NCBI GenBank assembly: GCA_002221725.1
Contig: NJFT01000007.1
Span: 124,001 to 188,000 of the forward strand
DNA: 64,000 bases
Direction: 5' to 3'
Source: Scedosporium boydii
Lineage: Eukaryota; Ascomycota; Sordariomycetes; Microascales; Microascaceae
Shown piece after piece: positions 1 to 11,390 of this stretch. Numbering within the stretch: the first letter of the stretch is position 1; each line of letters opens with the position of its first letter. The position numbers were made by a program, and so were the translations under genes. A model generated the notes under the pieces. The model was not told where the DNA came from. It saw only the letters and a program-made list of their open reading frames with translations, and made no database searches.

Positions 1-151
1 CGTGGGATAGCGCTATTCCAGTATGATCCAAATAGCAACGGCCAAGGGCAGAGGGGTTGGAGGCTTTTCTTTGAGAATTCGAGGGTCGATGGGAAGGTGT
101 GAGCCTGTGTGGCATTGAGATATGCATCAAGTCCAACCGTATTCTGAGGCG

Positions 152-2235
152 TTAATCGTGAGAACTATCAAGAGCGTCCGCAACCCGTCTCGGCGGACAG
201 GGATACTCGCCCAACCGATCAGGTTCCCTCCATAGTCGCAGACCCTTCCATTCTTGCTTTCTATGCTCCTTCGCATCAGGCCATATGGAATTCAGAATAG
301 CCTCGTAGAATAGATCAATGTCATTGCTCAGCTTCTTCTCGGCCTCCTTCGTCTCCTCGGACTCGATCTCTGCTGTATAGTATTCGTCGCGGCCAGCCCT
401 CTGGTTGCGAATTCGGACCCAGTGCCGGCCTAGGCACCGTGCAATCGTATAAAATGGCCTATCGACATATGCGCTCCCGAAATCCCCTGCACTAGTGGGG
501 CGGATGCTAATAATTCGAGGAGTACGTTGGAAGGATAAGGAGTTGAAGATATCTGCTGCGACTATATCGTCCACAGCAACATTTATGAATGCGTCGCGGA
601 GGTATTTAGAAGCTATATCTACGTCGCTTTCGGGTAGCTGCTTCTCGACATCAGTCAACTCTGATTCAGCTTCTTCCATCGCATGGAGGTTGGAGCAGTC
701 TAGGAGCAGGCTAAGGCAGTCGAGATGAGGCAGCTGGCTGAGAGCTCTGTAAGTTCGCACCTCCTCCTCCTCATTGCCCTTAGATCGGGGAATAAGAAGT
801 TCAACATCTTCGAGGCTCGGACAATCGTAAGTCAACTGTTCGATACGAGAGCGCGACAGGATATAAGGTTTCAAGTCAAGGTATCTCCCGCGTTCCGGGA
901 TAAGTCTAAGCCTCCGCAAGGATGAGCCGTGAGAAAGAACAGCCTCAAAAGCCTCATCGCCAAAGATACCATCAATTTGTATATTGATAGTGGTCTCAGC
1001 AAGCGCAAGAATGAAGCGAGAGCCGTGTCGAGATGTTCCTGCTCGAGGAAATCGAAAGAGGACATAGAGAGAGCTAGGGTTTGAAGGGACACTAGGCCCT
1101 GGCTCTTAGCAACTTCAGTGAGAATCTGCAGTGCAGCGAGACTTGTAGACGCGAAGAGAAGATGCAAAGACTGAAGTAGGTTAAAGTCTGTGTGGTTGCT
1201 CCAAGTCGTGACGATCTGGGGGGTCAGGCATTCGCCGTCTGCAAGTACCAAGCTCTCAAGTGCACCAAGTCCGTCATCGGGAAAACCGTGCGAATCGTTG
1301 AGGAAAAATCCTGCCCATGGGGGTCTCGGAGCTGATAGAGCCCTGTAGTGCTCGATGGTCGCACCTGGGCCCTTCGCCCATATAGAAACAGCCTCTAGGG
1401 CGCAAAGTCTCCCAGCTACCATTCGCAGAATTGCTTCTTCATTAAAACTGATGCGGCCGCGCGAATCAAAGCCAGATGCAGTGCCACGCGCTCGAATGCT
1501 TGACAGGCATGGCGATGAGGCGAGGATGTATTCGTCATGGTCGATGTCGTGGAGGCTGGACGCAGGCTGATAAAGACTGCGCAAACAGAAACTATGGACG
1601 TGTAGGCGGGGTCTCAATGCATGGGTGTGCAGCACTTCAAGTATACATACTGGCACCTGATCTTCGCATGCGTAGACGACGTCGTCGAGCTGGATCAGTT
1701 CCCCGATGAAGCTGGCTAAAAGGGACCATGCAGCCTGATCTCGCACCCGGTCTTGCCCGGCCGAGCCAGGCCCCGTAGGATCAAAGTCAACTGGTTTCAG
1801 GGCCGGCCCCCAAAAGTCGCCGTCGTCGTCGGGCGGCCAGTAGTCATGCGCAGGACCGTTCGCTCCCTGCAAGCTCGCCCGTTCACTATGGCCGCCACCA
1901 GATTGCCTTTCGCCAGATGCGACGCGTGACATCGAGCTGCGGATCTCGAGTCGTCTCACGTAGGGTAAATTGTCACGAGCTGCCAACACATCCGTCAGAG
2001 TCGCAATATCGCTGCGTAGCTTCTGCGCGCCTTTAACTGCGAGATGCACTGTTTGGAGGCGGAATCTTGTGGTTAAGACGGCGAACCGAGTACTCGTTAG
2101 GGAGAGGGCGAGCAGGCCGCGTCGTCCGGCCTTGTCTCGTGTTAGGTGCCCGCAAAGCTCATCAAGTACGTGCAGTGGGAGATCCTGTAGCCGATTTGGC
2201 GCCATCGGGGTGGGCGTCATAGTGCGGACCGCCAT
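152..2235 (-). CDS. F-box / LRR-like protein, split by an apparent frameshift
   Basis: The start at 2235 is followed within 15 residues by an F-box-like helix (NRLQDLPLHVLDELCGHL), the motif that recruits Skp1 in SCF ubiquitin ligases. A long region with leucine-rich-type stretches (for example SLQTLALSM) follows. This frame is coherent from 2235 to about 1010. From about 1020 down to 152 the coherent coding moves to another minus frame (RFILALAETTINIQ onward), ending at the stop at 152. I found no GT-AG pair that would join the two frames, so the change looks like a one-base indel near 1000-1030, from either mutation or assembly error. Joined, the product would be about 690 residues. The substrate is unknown. 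The F-box call is moderate and the frameshift is directly visible. Confidence 0.62.
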
Positions 2236-3062
2236 CTAAGGCGTGAAAACCACCGGATTGGGTTTCGATGGAAACAATCAAGACACAATTGATTCTGATT
2301 GGGATGGAATTGAGAGGAAACAAAACAAATTTAATAGAAATGAGATGGGATAGTACATCCTCCCCGCACATCACACAGGTGAAAAAGAAACAGGTGTGGC
2401 CAATGGTCTGTAACAGTTCCTGCAAGAAGCCGCTGCAATGCTTCTACAGGAGTGGACGAGTGTCGGATCTGTTGATCAATGGAAACAATGGTAGAACACG
2501 TAAAGAAGAGACCTCTAAATAAGGATAGGTGAAGAATCATGTGTCTAATATGGGACACTTGAGCATATAAAATAAGTAGTATAGCTGTCCGAAGTCACCA
2601 TGCAAGATGATCCGTAAGAACAGGTAAAAGATGTCAATTAATAAAAAGGACTATAATAATATATGATGACTTGTCGAACTTGTCCTTCCGGGCTGAAGAG
2701 GACCCAGATCCTATGGAACTGGTGCATTCAGCGGATAAGCGGCGCGTGCCGTGGGCTCCCAATTCTATGTACGAACACTGAGAGAAGACTGCTGTGCACT
2801 CGGCCTTGCTTCTCGGCCTTGAACATCGGACCTATTCTCCGAATGGAAGAATGATGGCGGATGGAACAATGTGAGAGTAAGATCTTAACCGATAACGCTT
2901 GTAAGACGCAATCATAAACCACTTGATACATTCGAATCGAGCAAGTACATGCACCTGCAGAGCCAGATTACAGTATACACACATAGCGTCGATGTCCGGG
3001 CCAGGCTTCTCAGTCTCACTTCCGTCAAACTCGAGTGCCTCCCATATCATGTCCTTGATTCC
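2236..3062. other. Intergenic region between F-box gene and P450
   Basis: This holds the promoter side of the F-box gene and the 3' side of the P450. I see no convincing coding sequence; the short open frames here have no recognisable domain. Confidence 0.6.
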
Positions 3063-4896
3063 TCATACCTTCAATTCCCCAACCACTTCCTTATATCCCT
3101 CCAGGATCTGTGAAGCTCGGGCTTCGCTCCGAGGCTTGAACGACATCTGGAACGGATCCGGCTCCAACAGGGCATGGCTATTGGTCGCCAGGGTGTCAAT
3201 TGGGACCTCTTTACCCGTCCTGGGGCAAGTCTTGGGCGCCATGTTGAACCCCCAGCAGAGAGCCGCGCCGCAGACGAATAACTCGTCGTCGATAAGGGTG
3301 TTGCCTAGGCATTTTCGGCGGCCCCAGCCAAAAATGTGCAAGCCCATGCCCTCCCGGAAATTCGGGTACCGCGTTAGAGGTTCCTGATACGTGGGCCAGC
3401 CGGGCTCGAGCCATCTCTCTGGGCGGTAGCGCTCCGGGTCGGGATATTTGGAGGGCAACCGACTCAGGGACCTAATATTGACATCAGCATAATCAATGGT
3501 CCGCAGCGCAGCTCCACCGACATGCCATCTCTCAAGGGGGGCTCACCATTCGCACGCGATGATATTAGTGCCCTTCTTGATCTTCACACCTTGGTATTCA
3601 TCATCCCTTTCGGCTTGGTGAGCAACGCCTGGAAGGTTCCGATTAGCAAAATATTCCACAGTGGTGATGGGCCAAGTGACACACGACACACCTAAGGGCA
3701 CATTGGGCCTCCACCTCACTATTTCCTTCAAACAAGCCCTTACTGTAGGCAAGTCAGGGAAGTCCTCAATAGTGGGCATCCGACCACCACACACACGGTC
3801 AATCTCCTCCTGCGCCTTCCTTTGCCACTCTGGATGCAGCGCCATGGCCATGAGGAAGAACTTTAGCGGCCCGGAATTCGTAATAACACCGACCAAGTTC
3901 AAGAATCCAATCATGCAGCTCGCAAACACGGCCTGATCCTCGTCCTGCTCCACGTCCCAGTTGCCCTCCTTACGCACCTCCTCAAAGTACCGATAAGCCC
4001 AGGTATCAGCCGGCAGGTCGCCCCGCAGAAAACGTTCCCTGGCGATGTGGAAGCTGCTCAGCCACCAGGCGCGCTGCGTGGCCTCACGTTGGACTTCAAA
4101 CTTCTTCCACGGGTTGAGCGGGAACGGGATGTGCCAGAGGGGCGTTATTGTGTTGGTTATGGGGCCGGAAACAGACATGGCATTCATCGTCTGCTGGGCG
4201 CTCTCTCCGTTCAACTTGCCTTCAAATGCCTGGTCCCAGGTTAGACGACACATGATGCGCCCGCAGTACTCGCGAGTGTTGGAGTAAAACCGCTCGGGGT
4301 CGACCAGCAGAGTGACGAGATACCGCTTCGTCTCCCGCTCAATGTGCTCGTAGAAATGGTGCCTGTAAGCCTCGGTCATGGCTGCGTGGACCCATTTGCG
4401 TTGTCGAGCCCAGGTGTCTGGGAAGTGAGCGAAAGTCAGACATGGGATTCTAATATCGGTGGGGAAGTCTCGAGCGGGAGCAGAATTGAAACTCACCATT
4501 ACGGTCCATCAATGCAGAGTATGCTGGACCCTCTTTATGTCCAATGAGGGACCTGATCTGAGGACGGCCAGAGTAGATATTGCCCCTCTTGACAAGAAGC
4601 TCATGGGCAATCTGCTCATCAGACACGATAATGAATGTCTGGTTCAAGGCTCTGGTCTGATAGATAGGCCCATGGATGTCTGCCCACTCCTTGAACTTCA
4701 GCCATATTGAGAATCTGGGCACATCATGGACGCGGCCGACAATGGGGAATTGCTTAGGCCCAGGGAACTTGGGGGTAGGGGCGAGGCGCTTCCTCCTCCA
4801 TGACAGTAGCTGCTGCAACACGGAGAAGAAGAGAATTGGGGCGGCGAAATAGAGCAAAGCCAACTCCATCTTGTTTGATGCTAAGACGGAAAGCAA
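3063..4896 (-). CDS. Cytochrome P450 monooxygenase
   Basis: Three exons (4896-4497, 4417-3547, 3471-3063) give 559 residues; introns are 79 and 75 bp with GTGAGT/GTGAGC donors. An N-terminal membrane anchor (residues about 10-30) is followed by a proline-rich hinge (PTPKFPGPKQFP), as in ER-bound class II P450s. The K-helix ExxR (KEIVRWRP), the PERW-type element (RYRPERWL) and the heme loop FGWGRRKCLG, with ligand Cys478, are all present. The I-helix reads LVGVITNSG, so the usual acidic residue before the conserved Thr is Ile and the next Thr is Asn. The start could also be the Met nine codons downstream (4869). It is divergent from an O-methyltransferase across 1.3 kb, which suggests a shared biosynthetic role. 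The substrate cannot be told from sequence alone. Confidence 0.93.
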
Positions 4897-6216
4897 AGAG
4901 CAGAAATTGGGGGCCTCTTGAAAGCCAAGGATGTCTCAGCCCGCTCGCCGAAGCAGTAACTGGCGCTCGGGGGCGGCAAGCAATTTCTATATGTGCTCAC
5001 GTTCGAGGTTTCCCCCCTAAGCGGACTTTGCGATTCCCACAAGCCTCGTTCAAGGAGTGGCCACAGCAGCAGAAGCAGACACCAGGGATCGGCCCAAGTT
5101 TCGCAAATCCCCTTCCTGTCTTACTCACCACTTCCCTGTGCAAAGGGACAAAGCTCCGGGGATAGTCCGTCAGCTGCGGCTTACATGTGAGACTATCAAC
5201 TGGGTTCGTGCCTTGATTAACTGGTGGAGGTTTGTGATATCCGCACTCGAGGCGGACTCCCGAGGTCAAGCTGCAACACTACTGTAAAGCCGGATGGCGG
5301 AGAACGTGGGACGAAGAAAATGGAGCTTTGAGACGGAGGAAACCCTGAACACACGTGCGGTCCACAGGGCCAACAACTTTCGTCCAGATATGCTTCCTTT
5401 CTCCGCATACTGATGGTTACGAGTAGTGGATTGCATGTGAATGACATATATTGCAGCCCAGTACTCGTCCGTTAACCCGGGCGGCGTCCATTTGCGCGAA
5501 GTAGGCGCCCTGTCGCGTACTTCCAATCGGCTTCGATAACCCCCATTATGAGACTCCGGCACCCAGAAAGGTCACCAAGTACCTTGAAGTATGGAGGTAA
5601 AACCCAGTGGTTATGGCCCAACGTTTTTTTGGTTGAGCATGATCAGAGATATAGAGCGTTTCCGCAGTGTACGTGTAATAGGACAGAAGCGGAAGCATCT
5701 CCATAAATAAACATCCGCGCCTAAGACAAGCTATCGGGCCTTTCTGCCCTTCCGAGAGGGAGTTTAATCTTCATCTTCAATGAGGGCCCCGAAGCGGGAG
5801 ACGGTGGTCCGCCGCCCGTCCGGTGAGCCCCACTTTCGGCAGCGGTGTCCGGCCGGAGTCCCCGAGGTCATGTCATGTTGACTTGTAAGTCGGTATATTA
5901 ATACCAAGCGAAGCTCCGACACAAAAATAATGATAGGTAGGCGATCCGAACTCAGGAATTGATTTTTGTTTCTTTTATTTTTCCTTTTTCCTTGCAGCTC
6001 TCCAATGGAAGGCGGTGACACATGAAAATGAGACCTTGGTGGAAAACAAGGACAGTCAGTGGTTTACGGGACTCCGGCATGGATGGAAAGTTAATTCTGG
6101 ATAGCATATCGAAGCCTATGGCTTACTGCCTCATATCAGCTAATATAATGCGTCGACCCCGGACTAGGGACTTGTACGGAATCTGTGAAAGGAGTTATCC
6201 AGCACTTCAGCGGAAA
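4897..6216. promoter_or_regulatory. Shared promoter region between P450 and O-methyltransferase
   Basis: This 1.3 kb lies between two divergent starts and presumably holds both promoters. Apart from a GC-rich palindrome at 5848-5857 I see no clear element and no convincing gene. Short open frames here have no recognisable domain. Confidence 0.5.
5848..5857. promoter_or_regulatory. Palindrome TCCGGCCGGA, candidate zinc-cluster regulator site
   Basis: A perfect 10-bp palindrome containing inverted CGG/CCG triplets, about 360 bp before the O-methyltransferase start. Zn2Cys6 regulators commonly bind paired CGG triplets, so a regulatory role is possible. This is inference from the motif only. Confidence 0.3.
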
Positions 6217-8094
6217 ATGACAACTATGAACTATACATCTATGACGTCCCTGGTGTCGCAGCTCCGCGAGCTGGGAAGGGCCATTCAAGCCGGCATTGAG
6301 GACTACATCGCTGAGCTTGAGAAAGCTACGTCCGAGTCAAGTTCCGCCCCAAAGGGACGGCAGAGGCCAACCCCGCCACATGCTGTGTTCGAGGCTCAGA
6401 AGTTCTTGATCAATGCTACGGGGCGGCTAAACTCTGTTTTGCTATCGCCAAAAGAACAGTTGGTTTTGCTTTCAGCCCAGCATCTCGAGGCCAGAGCGTT
6501 ACACATCATTGCTGCCGCTGATGTAGCCGGTATCATCGAGAGACAGGGCGCAGGAAGGGGGATGAGCATTCGAGATCTAGCGCAAAAGACAGGATTGGAA
6601 GAGGGAAAGTTGGGTAAGAGCATGAAAGTCGTTTTTTCTCCCAGAGTCCACAGCTGTTGACCATAAATTCTCGAACAGGACGATTGCTACGACTTTTGTG
6701 CGATTTAGGCATTTTCAAGGAGGTCCGAGAAGATGTCTTTGCCAATAATGATACGTCAGCCCCGTTGGCCAGGGATGAGAATTTCAAGGCCTGGGTGATG
6801 ACTTTGTAGGTCGAGCGACGTGCGGAGCAAGCTCGTCTTCCTCTTGGTCCCGATCTCCAATGGTTACGTGGGAGCTAATTGATACCTTCACGCCTAGTGG
6901 GCTCGCGATGTTCTCTGGCGCAAACGAGTTACCAACCCATCTCTTAAACCCCGACGGACGGGGCCACTCGTACGACTCCAGCACGACAGCGCTGGGTCAG
7001 TGCCATCGCTTCAAAGGAGGAGTATTCCAGTGGATTGGACAAAAGATCCGAGTAGAGGATTTGAAGCAAGGCAGGAACGGCGTTGGCGTCGCCCATGACT
7101 GGTGGCCATCGACCCATCCGCTAAACGGCTCATTGAACCGCACTAGCAACGAAAAAGAAGCTAGAATTATGAAAGATGCTAATCACGACACGGCTTCGTT
7201 GGAGAGTTTCCGCAGTGGATACCCAGGTGTGTATGGAACGCTTCTTCATGACGCGGCCAAAGGTAAGGCCGATGATGAGCTCGTGGAAAGACCTGAAATG
7301 AGGGTATTCAAAATGGCCATGGTTGGCGCCGGAGAGGCAGGCCTGATGGCCGAATACGATGGTGCGTTCCTTGTATTTGTTCCATCATATTTTTTTTTTC
7401 TCCCTCACTTACACTTTGCAGACTACCCTTGGTCGTCGCTTGGCGAAGCAACTGTGGTCGATGTGGGATCTGGAGTTGGAGGATTTTCCCTTCGCCTATC
7501 AAAACTCGTTCCCCAGCTCGACATTGTGTTGCAAGATCTCGCACCGCTTCTCAAAGAGGCCGAGACCGTCGTCTGGCCCAAGCAGCACCCCGACGCCATC
7601 TCGCGGAGGAAGGTTCGGTTCGTGCCGCATGACTTCTTCAAGCCAAACCCAGTTAAGGGAGCCGACATCTACTACGTGAGGAATGTCCTCCTTGACTGGG
7701 TCGATGCTGATGTTGTGTGTATTCTGGCAAATTTGAAGGCGAGCATGGGAACTAACAGCAGGGTGTTGATCTCGTAAGTAGTTGTGCTCACCAGCCCACC
7801 GCCATCTAGTGGACATTCTCTGAAGAGCCAGGCTAATTTCGTTTATCTTGCTCAATAATTAGAGAGATTATGATGCCGTCTGCAACGGCGTGTGTAGAGG
7901 AAGCGGACGTTAAAGGCCATTACCACCGATATAAACATATTTACGATATGGCAATGATGGTAGGCACTAATGGGCGTTCTCGCAGTCCAGCGCAGTTCGG
8001 AGAGTTGGCGAAGAGGGCGGGACTAAGTGTCAGAAAAGTTTGGAAATGTCGTGGCCATGGAGGCTTAGTTGAGCTTGTATTGCCCGGCTGTTGA
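6217..8094 (+). CDS. SAM-dependent O-methyltransferase family protein (atypical active site)
   Basis: Five exons (6217-6613, 6679-6794, 6875-7361, 7422-7773, 7863-8094) give 527 residues. The N-terminal half has a winged-helix dimerisation domain (about residues 110-190), as in fungal sterigmatocystin-type O-methyltransferases. The C-terminal half has the SAM-binding loop VVDVGSGVGGF (345-355), the FVPHDFF block and the segment VRNVLLDWVD (419-428). In typical members this last segment reads LHDW, and that His is the catalytic base; here the position is Leu424. The protein may therefore be an altered methyltransferase, or may catalyse something else on the same fold. Met at 6229 or 6241 could be the real start. 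It is divergent from the P450. Family call firm; activity uncertain. Confidence 0.88.
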
Positions 8095-8926
8095 GCCAGG
8101 GCGTTCAGGGGAGAAGTGTTGTCTGAGTGATCAGAGACAAGTTCAAATGTTACTCGCCTACTTGCTGCTTTGGGCAAATCTAAATTGCTTCTCAACACGT
8201 CTTGTTCGACCTTGGTTCTGCCCCAAGTTCCATACCCAAGCATCAGTTGACTTGATATGATACGCCTCCTACTCTTAGCTTGGAACCTACCAAAACACCA
8301 ATTGATAACAATCAATATATATCCAAGTCCAAACATGACATCAATGCAAAGGTACTCAGTGCTCACACACCAAATATTAAGAGTGCGACTCTCCTCACCC
8401 TCATCCCGTAATCCTCTTCCAAGGCCGGTGGTGTGGTCCCTGGTGGTGTTCTTGGCCATTCCTTCGACTCAGCCAGGAGGCTGGGGAACGACGTCGACAG
8501 CAACCCAAGGGTTGGTAGCCACCAGCAAACCTCTGGTGCTGTAAACTTACGTCCTTACGTCCTTTTTATTCCATTCGCACAATTTTCCTCTTTTCTGGCT
8601 TGCCTCTTTGCTTTGTAGCTTCCTGTCCTGCATGATATCCCAAGGGGCGATGGGTATGTTCAAGTGGGTTCAGAAAGATTTCTCCAAGATTGAAGGTCAA
8701 CTCTGGTGTCAACATGTTGGGCCCGCCTTATTCGGTGGGAAAGGAATGGAAATAATATAATTGCATTGCTCTGTGAGCATTCATAATATTGAAAGACAAA
8801 ATCACTTTGTTGCGAGCTTGTCTTCTAGTTTACATTTCACGACCATTTCAGCGTGTAGAAGTCGTGATACAAAATCAAATCCAGATCAACCCAGTCATCA
8901 TGATCACCTGTACTCCTTGTAACGCC
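8095..8926. other. Tail-to-tail spacer, O-methyltransferase / DJ-1 gene
   Basis: This lies between two convergent genes and should hold both 3' UTRs and terminators. I see no coding sequence with a recognisable domain. Confidence 0.6.
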
Positions 8927-9960
8927 TTAAACATCAACGCCATCAACGACAAGTCCCTTCTGCCAGGTCCAGTTGAGTCTTCGCGCAACTGCATTGGCAG
9001 ACTCGTCATCGACTAGAGCTCCGACAACATAGAGAGCGGCATCAGTACCGGCGGAAACACCACTGGCAGTGATGACACGCAGGCCGCCAAGGCGCATCGC
9101 AGCGCGGCGAGCAATGTTCTCTCGCGTGCTGGAGCCCCTCAACGAAACACTTCCCTTTCTATACGAGAAAGTTCGTTAGTTTGAATTCAAGGCGAACGAA
9201 GTGGGAAGCAAGGAAGGCATCGGAACTCGGAAAACTTACCGGGCATTGGAAGGGCGGCGGGCATCCGACTTTCGGCGGATGTATGGGTTCTCGTCCTCGT
9301 TTCCGAGGTCGAATCGCAGATTGTTAACGACGTACCGGACGTTCTCCTGGACGTCAGTACGTTCGTCAAGATCGCGAGTGGCAGCACGGCTGCAAAGAAT
9401 TTCGAACTTGGTCAAGTAGTCGGGGTGGGTGGTAGCCGAAAGGCCGGCGAGGATTCCCTTCTGGGCAAGGAAATGCGAGCCAGTGCAGACAGACAACAAT
9501 GTCCTCTCTCGGACCGGATCTGCCTTCTGCAGCTCAGCAAAGGCTGAGATGATGCCGAGAGGTTCGGCATCCTTCTCAATGATCTCATCAGTGTTTCCAC
9601 CGACGACTACAAGGACATCGTAGTTCTTGAGATCTTCGTATGCTTGCTTGTATGGGATCTGGCTGACGATGGACACGTCTTGGTCAGAGAGGACAGTCTT
9701 CTCATCGGCGGCGATGGTGCAATCGAAGGCCTTCGACTCTGCATTTAGGACAATTGGTTAGCTTGGCGGCAAGACACGGTGGAGAAGGGGGAAAAACGAG
9801 GCGGGGAGGGCATACCTGGGTCGTTGACATCGTGGAGGGCGCTATGGAATACCTCCCATGGGCCGGCCCAGTCCAACAAGTCGAACTTGGGGTGGAGGGC
9901 AAAGAGAACCTCGAGCGGCTCATTTTCATCCACGACCGCCGAGGTCTTATGCGCAGCCAT
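8927..9960 (-). CDS. DJ-1/PfpI (ThiJ) family protein
   Basis: Three exons (9960-9816, 9738-9240, 9158-8927) give 291 residues. An N-terminal strand and helix (LEVLFALHPKFDLLDWAGPWE) lead into YDVLVVVGG and the nucleophile elbow LLSVCTGSHFLA, with the likely nucleophile Cys132. The late block VITASGVSAGTDAALYVV is typical of the isonitrile-hydratase-like and AraC-associated branch of DJ-1/PfpI proteins (class I glutaminase fold). An inserted segment (about residues 170-220) follows HPDYLTKFE. No signal peptide is seen, so it is probably cytosolic. Members act as small-molecule hydratases, glyoxalase-like enzymes or stress proteins; the sequence alone does not choose. The introns have clean GTATGC and GTAAGT donors. 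Confidence 0.9.
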
Positions 9961-11390
9961 CTTGCCGACTATAAAATATGTCGAGGGAATGTAGTGAATT
10001 GGGAAGTGGGAGACGTCAGGCAGTTCACGAAGAGTGCCAGAGAAGCAGTGCTGCTGTTGGGCAGTGATGATATGTTTGGGTGATAATTGTGAGTGGTTGT
10101 GATGATGGTGATGGAGAGTGCTATGAAGATGAAGAGGGGAAGGAGAGAAGGAGAGAAGAGGAGGAAGATGACAGCTCTCAATTGAGGAGGGGTAGGAGCA
10201 ACGTTTATACTCGAATTGAGTTGGGTGAGGACAGGTAGGGTAGGTGCGGACGAGCTTGCTTGTGTCAAGTGTCAAGAAGGGAGGGCTGATCGACTCGAAT
10301 TCCTCATAGCTCCCAAGCCAAGTGGCATTGAACATTGAACGGACCGGACGACACCGTTTTGGTGGGGTGCATCGTCTTTGTTCTCAGCTACCCATGCTTC
10401 AGTGGTCCCCTACGCCTGCCGACAGGTATTGCATACCGCGTGTAGCAGGACGAGTATGACGGCAATGAGTGGGCCTGGAACAAGGGGAGAGTCACACGAC
10501 GCAAACTACTTCGTACTTCGTACACTACTTCGAAGTGAAGTCATCTGAGTTGTGGTTGCTCCAGGGGACTTGACGAGGTACGCCATAGCTTTAGGGGTGA
10601 GTCAATTGTAGCTACATTGTCGAGTGGATTCTCTTCTCATTAATCGAACGATCTTTGGGGCATGCCACTGAAGGGACTCAGCTCATCGGTCGGGTCAGGA
10701 GTGACCTGGGACAAACTAACTAATCCACTCGAAAATCTCAACCCAATTCATTGCCTCTTCGAAGGGTCTTTTCCCGACGATGCAATCTTCACTCTCTTCA
10801 GCCTGAGCTTCCTTCCGACACTCAGAATGAGATCGGTCAACTTTGACTTTGGCGGGGTTCTGCCAAACAATCTGGTAACCCCAAGTACCTCGCACTTACT
10901 TCATGTTCTAAGATGCGGGGTTGAGCACTAATTCTGAATTGAGCTTAGCCAGCGCCTTCCATAAGCTTTGAAAGCAACCCAGACCCTGTATCTGGATCAC
11001 TCAGCTGCAGGATGCACCCATCAATTGTCTCAGCGGATCCCGGAATGGCAATGCTGGGTAGGGACGGGTGGCACAGGTCGACGGATATCCAGGGTTTGGG
11101 TTTTGGCCAATGACAATCTGCAATGTATTGATACAAGAATTCTGCGCTATTGTTCCACTTTAGAAAAAGTATTGAGTACATAACCGCACAAAGGCGCTCA
11201 AGTGGATGCAGAGTCTCCATCTTGATGTCCCTTTTCATCATCCCGTTCTCCCGGCGTCGGAATCAGAATTTCCTAGCTCCGTCACCCCATATTTCGTGAA
11301 GCTCTCCCGCCGTTTTCAGTATCTTGGAATTAGATATCATCGCCGCCTCATTATACCTCCACTCGATTTGCAATGTTTTCTTGAGGAATC
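9961..11390. promoter_or_regulatory. Divergent intergenic region, DJ-1 gene / TSC1
   Basis: A 1.4 kb region between divergent genes. Just upstream of the DJ-1 start it is purine-rich on the plus strand (10083-10190). A tandem TACTTCGTA motif lies at 10507-10522. I see no convincing gene. Confidence 0.55.
10507..10522. repeat. Two overlapping TACTTCGTA motifs
   Basis: Two exact copies overlap (10507-10515 and 10514-10522), followed by a related CTACTTCGAAG. The same 9-mer recurs in other intergenic regions of this window: 17109, 17479, 18902, 19008, 22637, 25316, 27860, 27867 and 62297, in either orientation. Confidence 0.75.

Noticed and set aside
3063..9960. A full secondary-metabolite gene cluster around the P450
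   Set aside because: No core synthase, transporter or pathway regulator is present between 1 and 10 kb, so only a gene pair is claimed.
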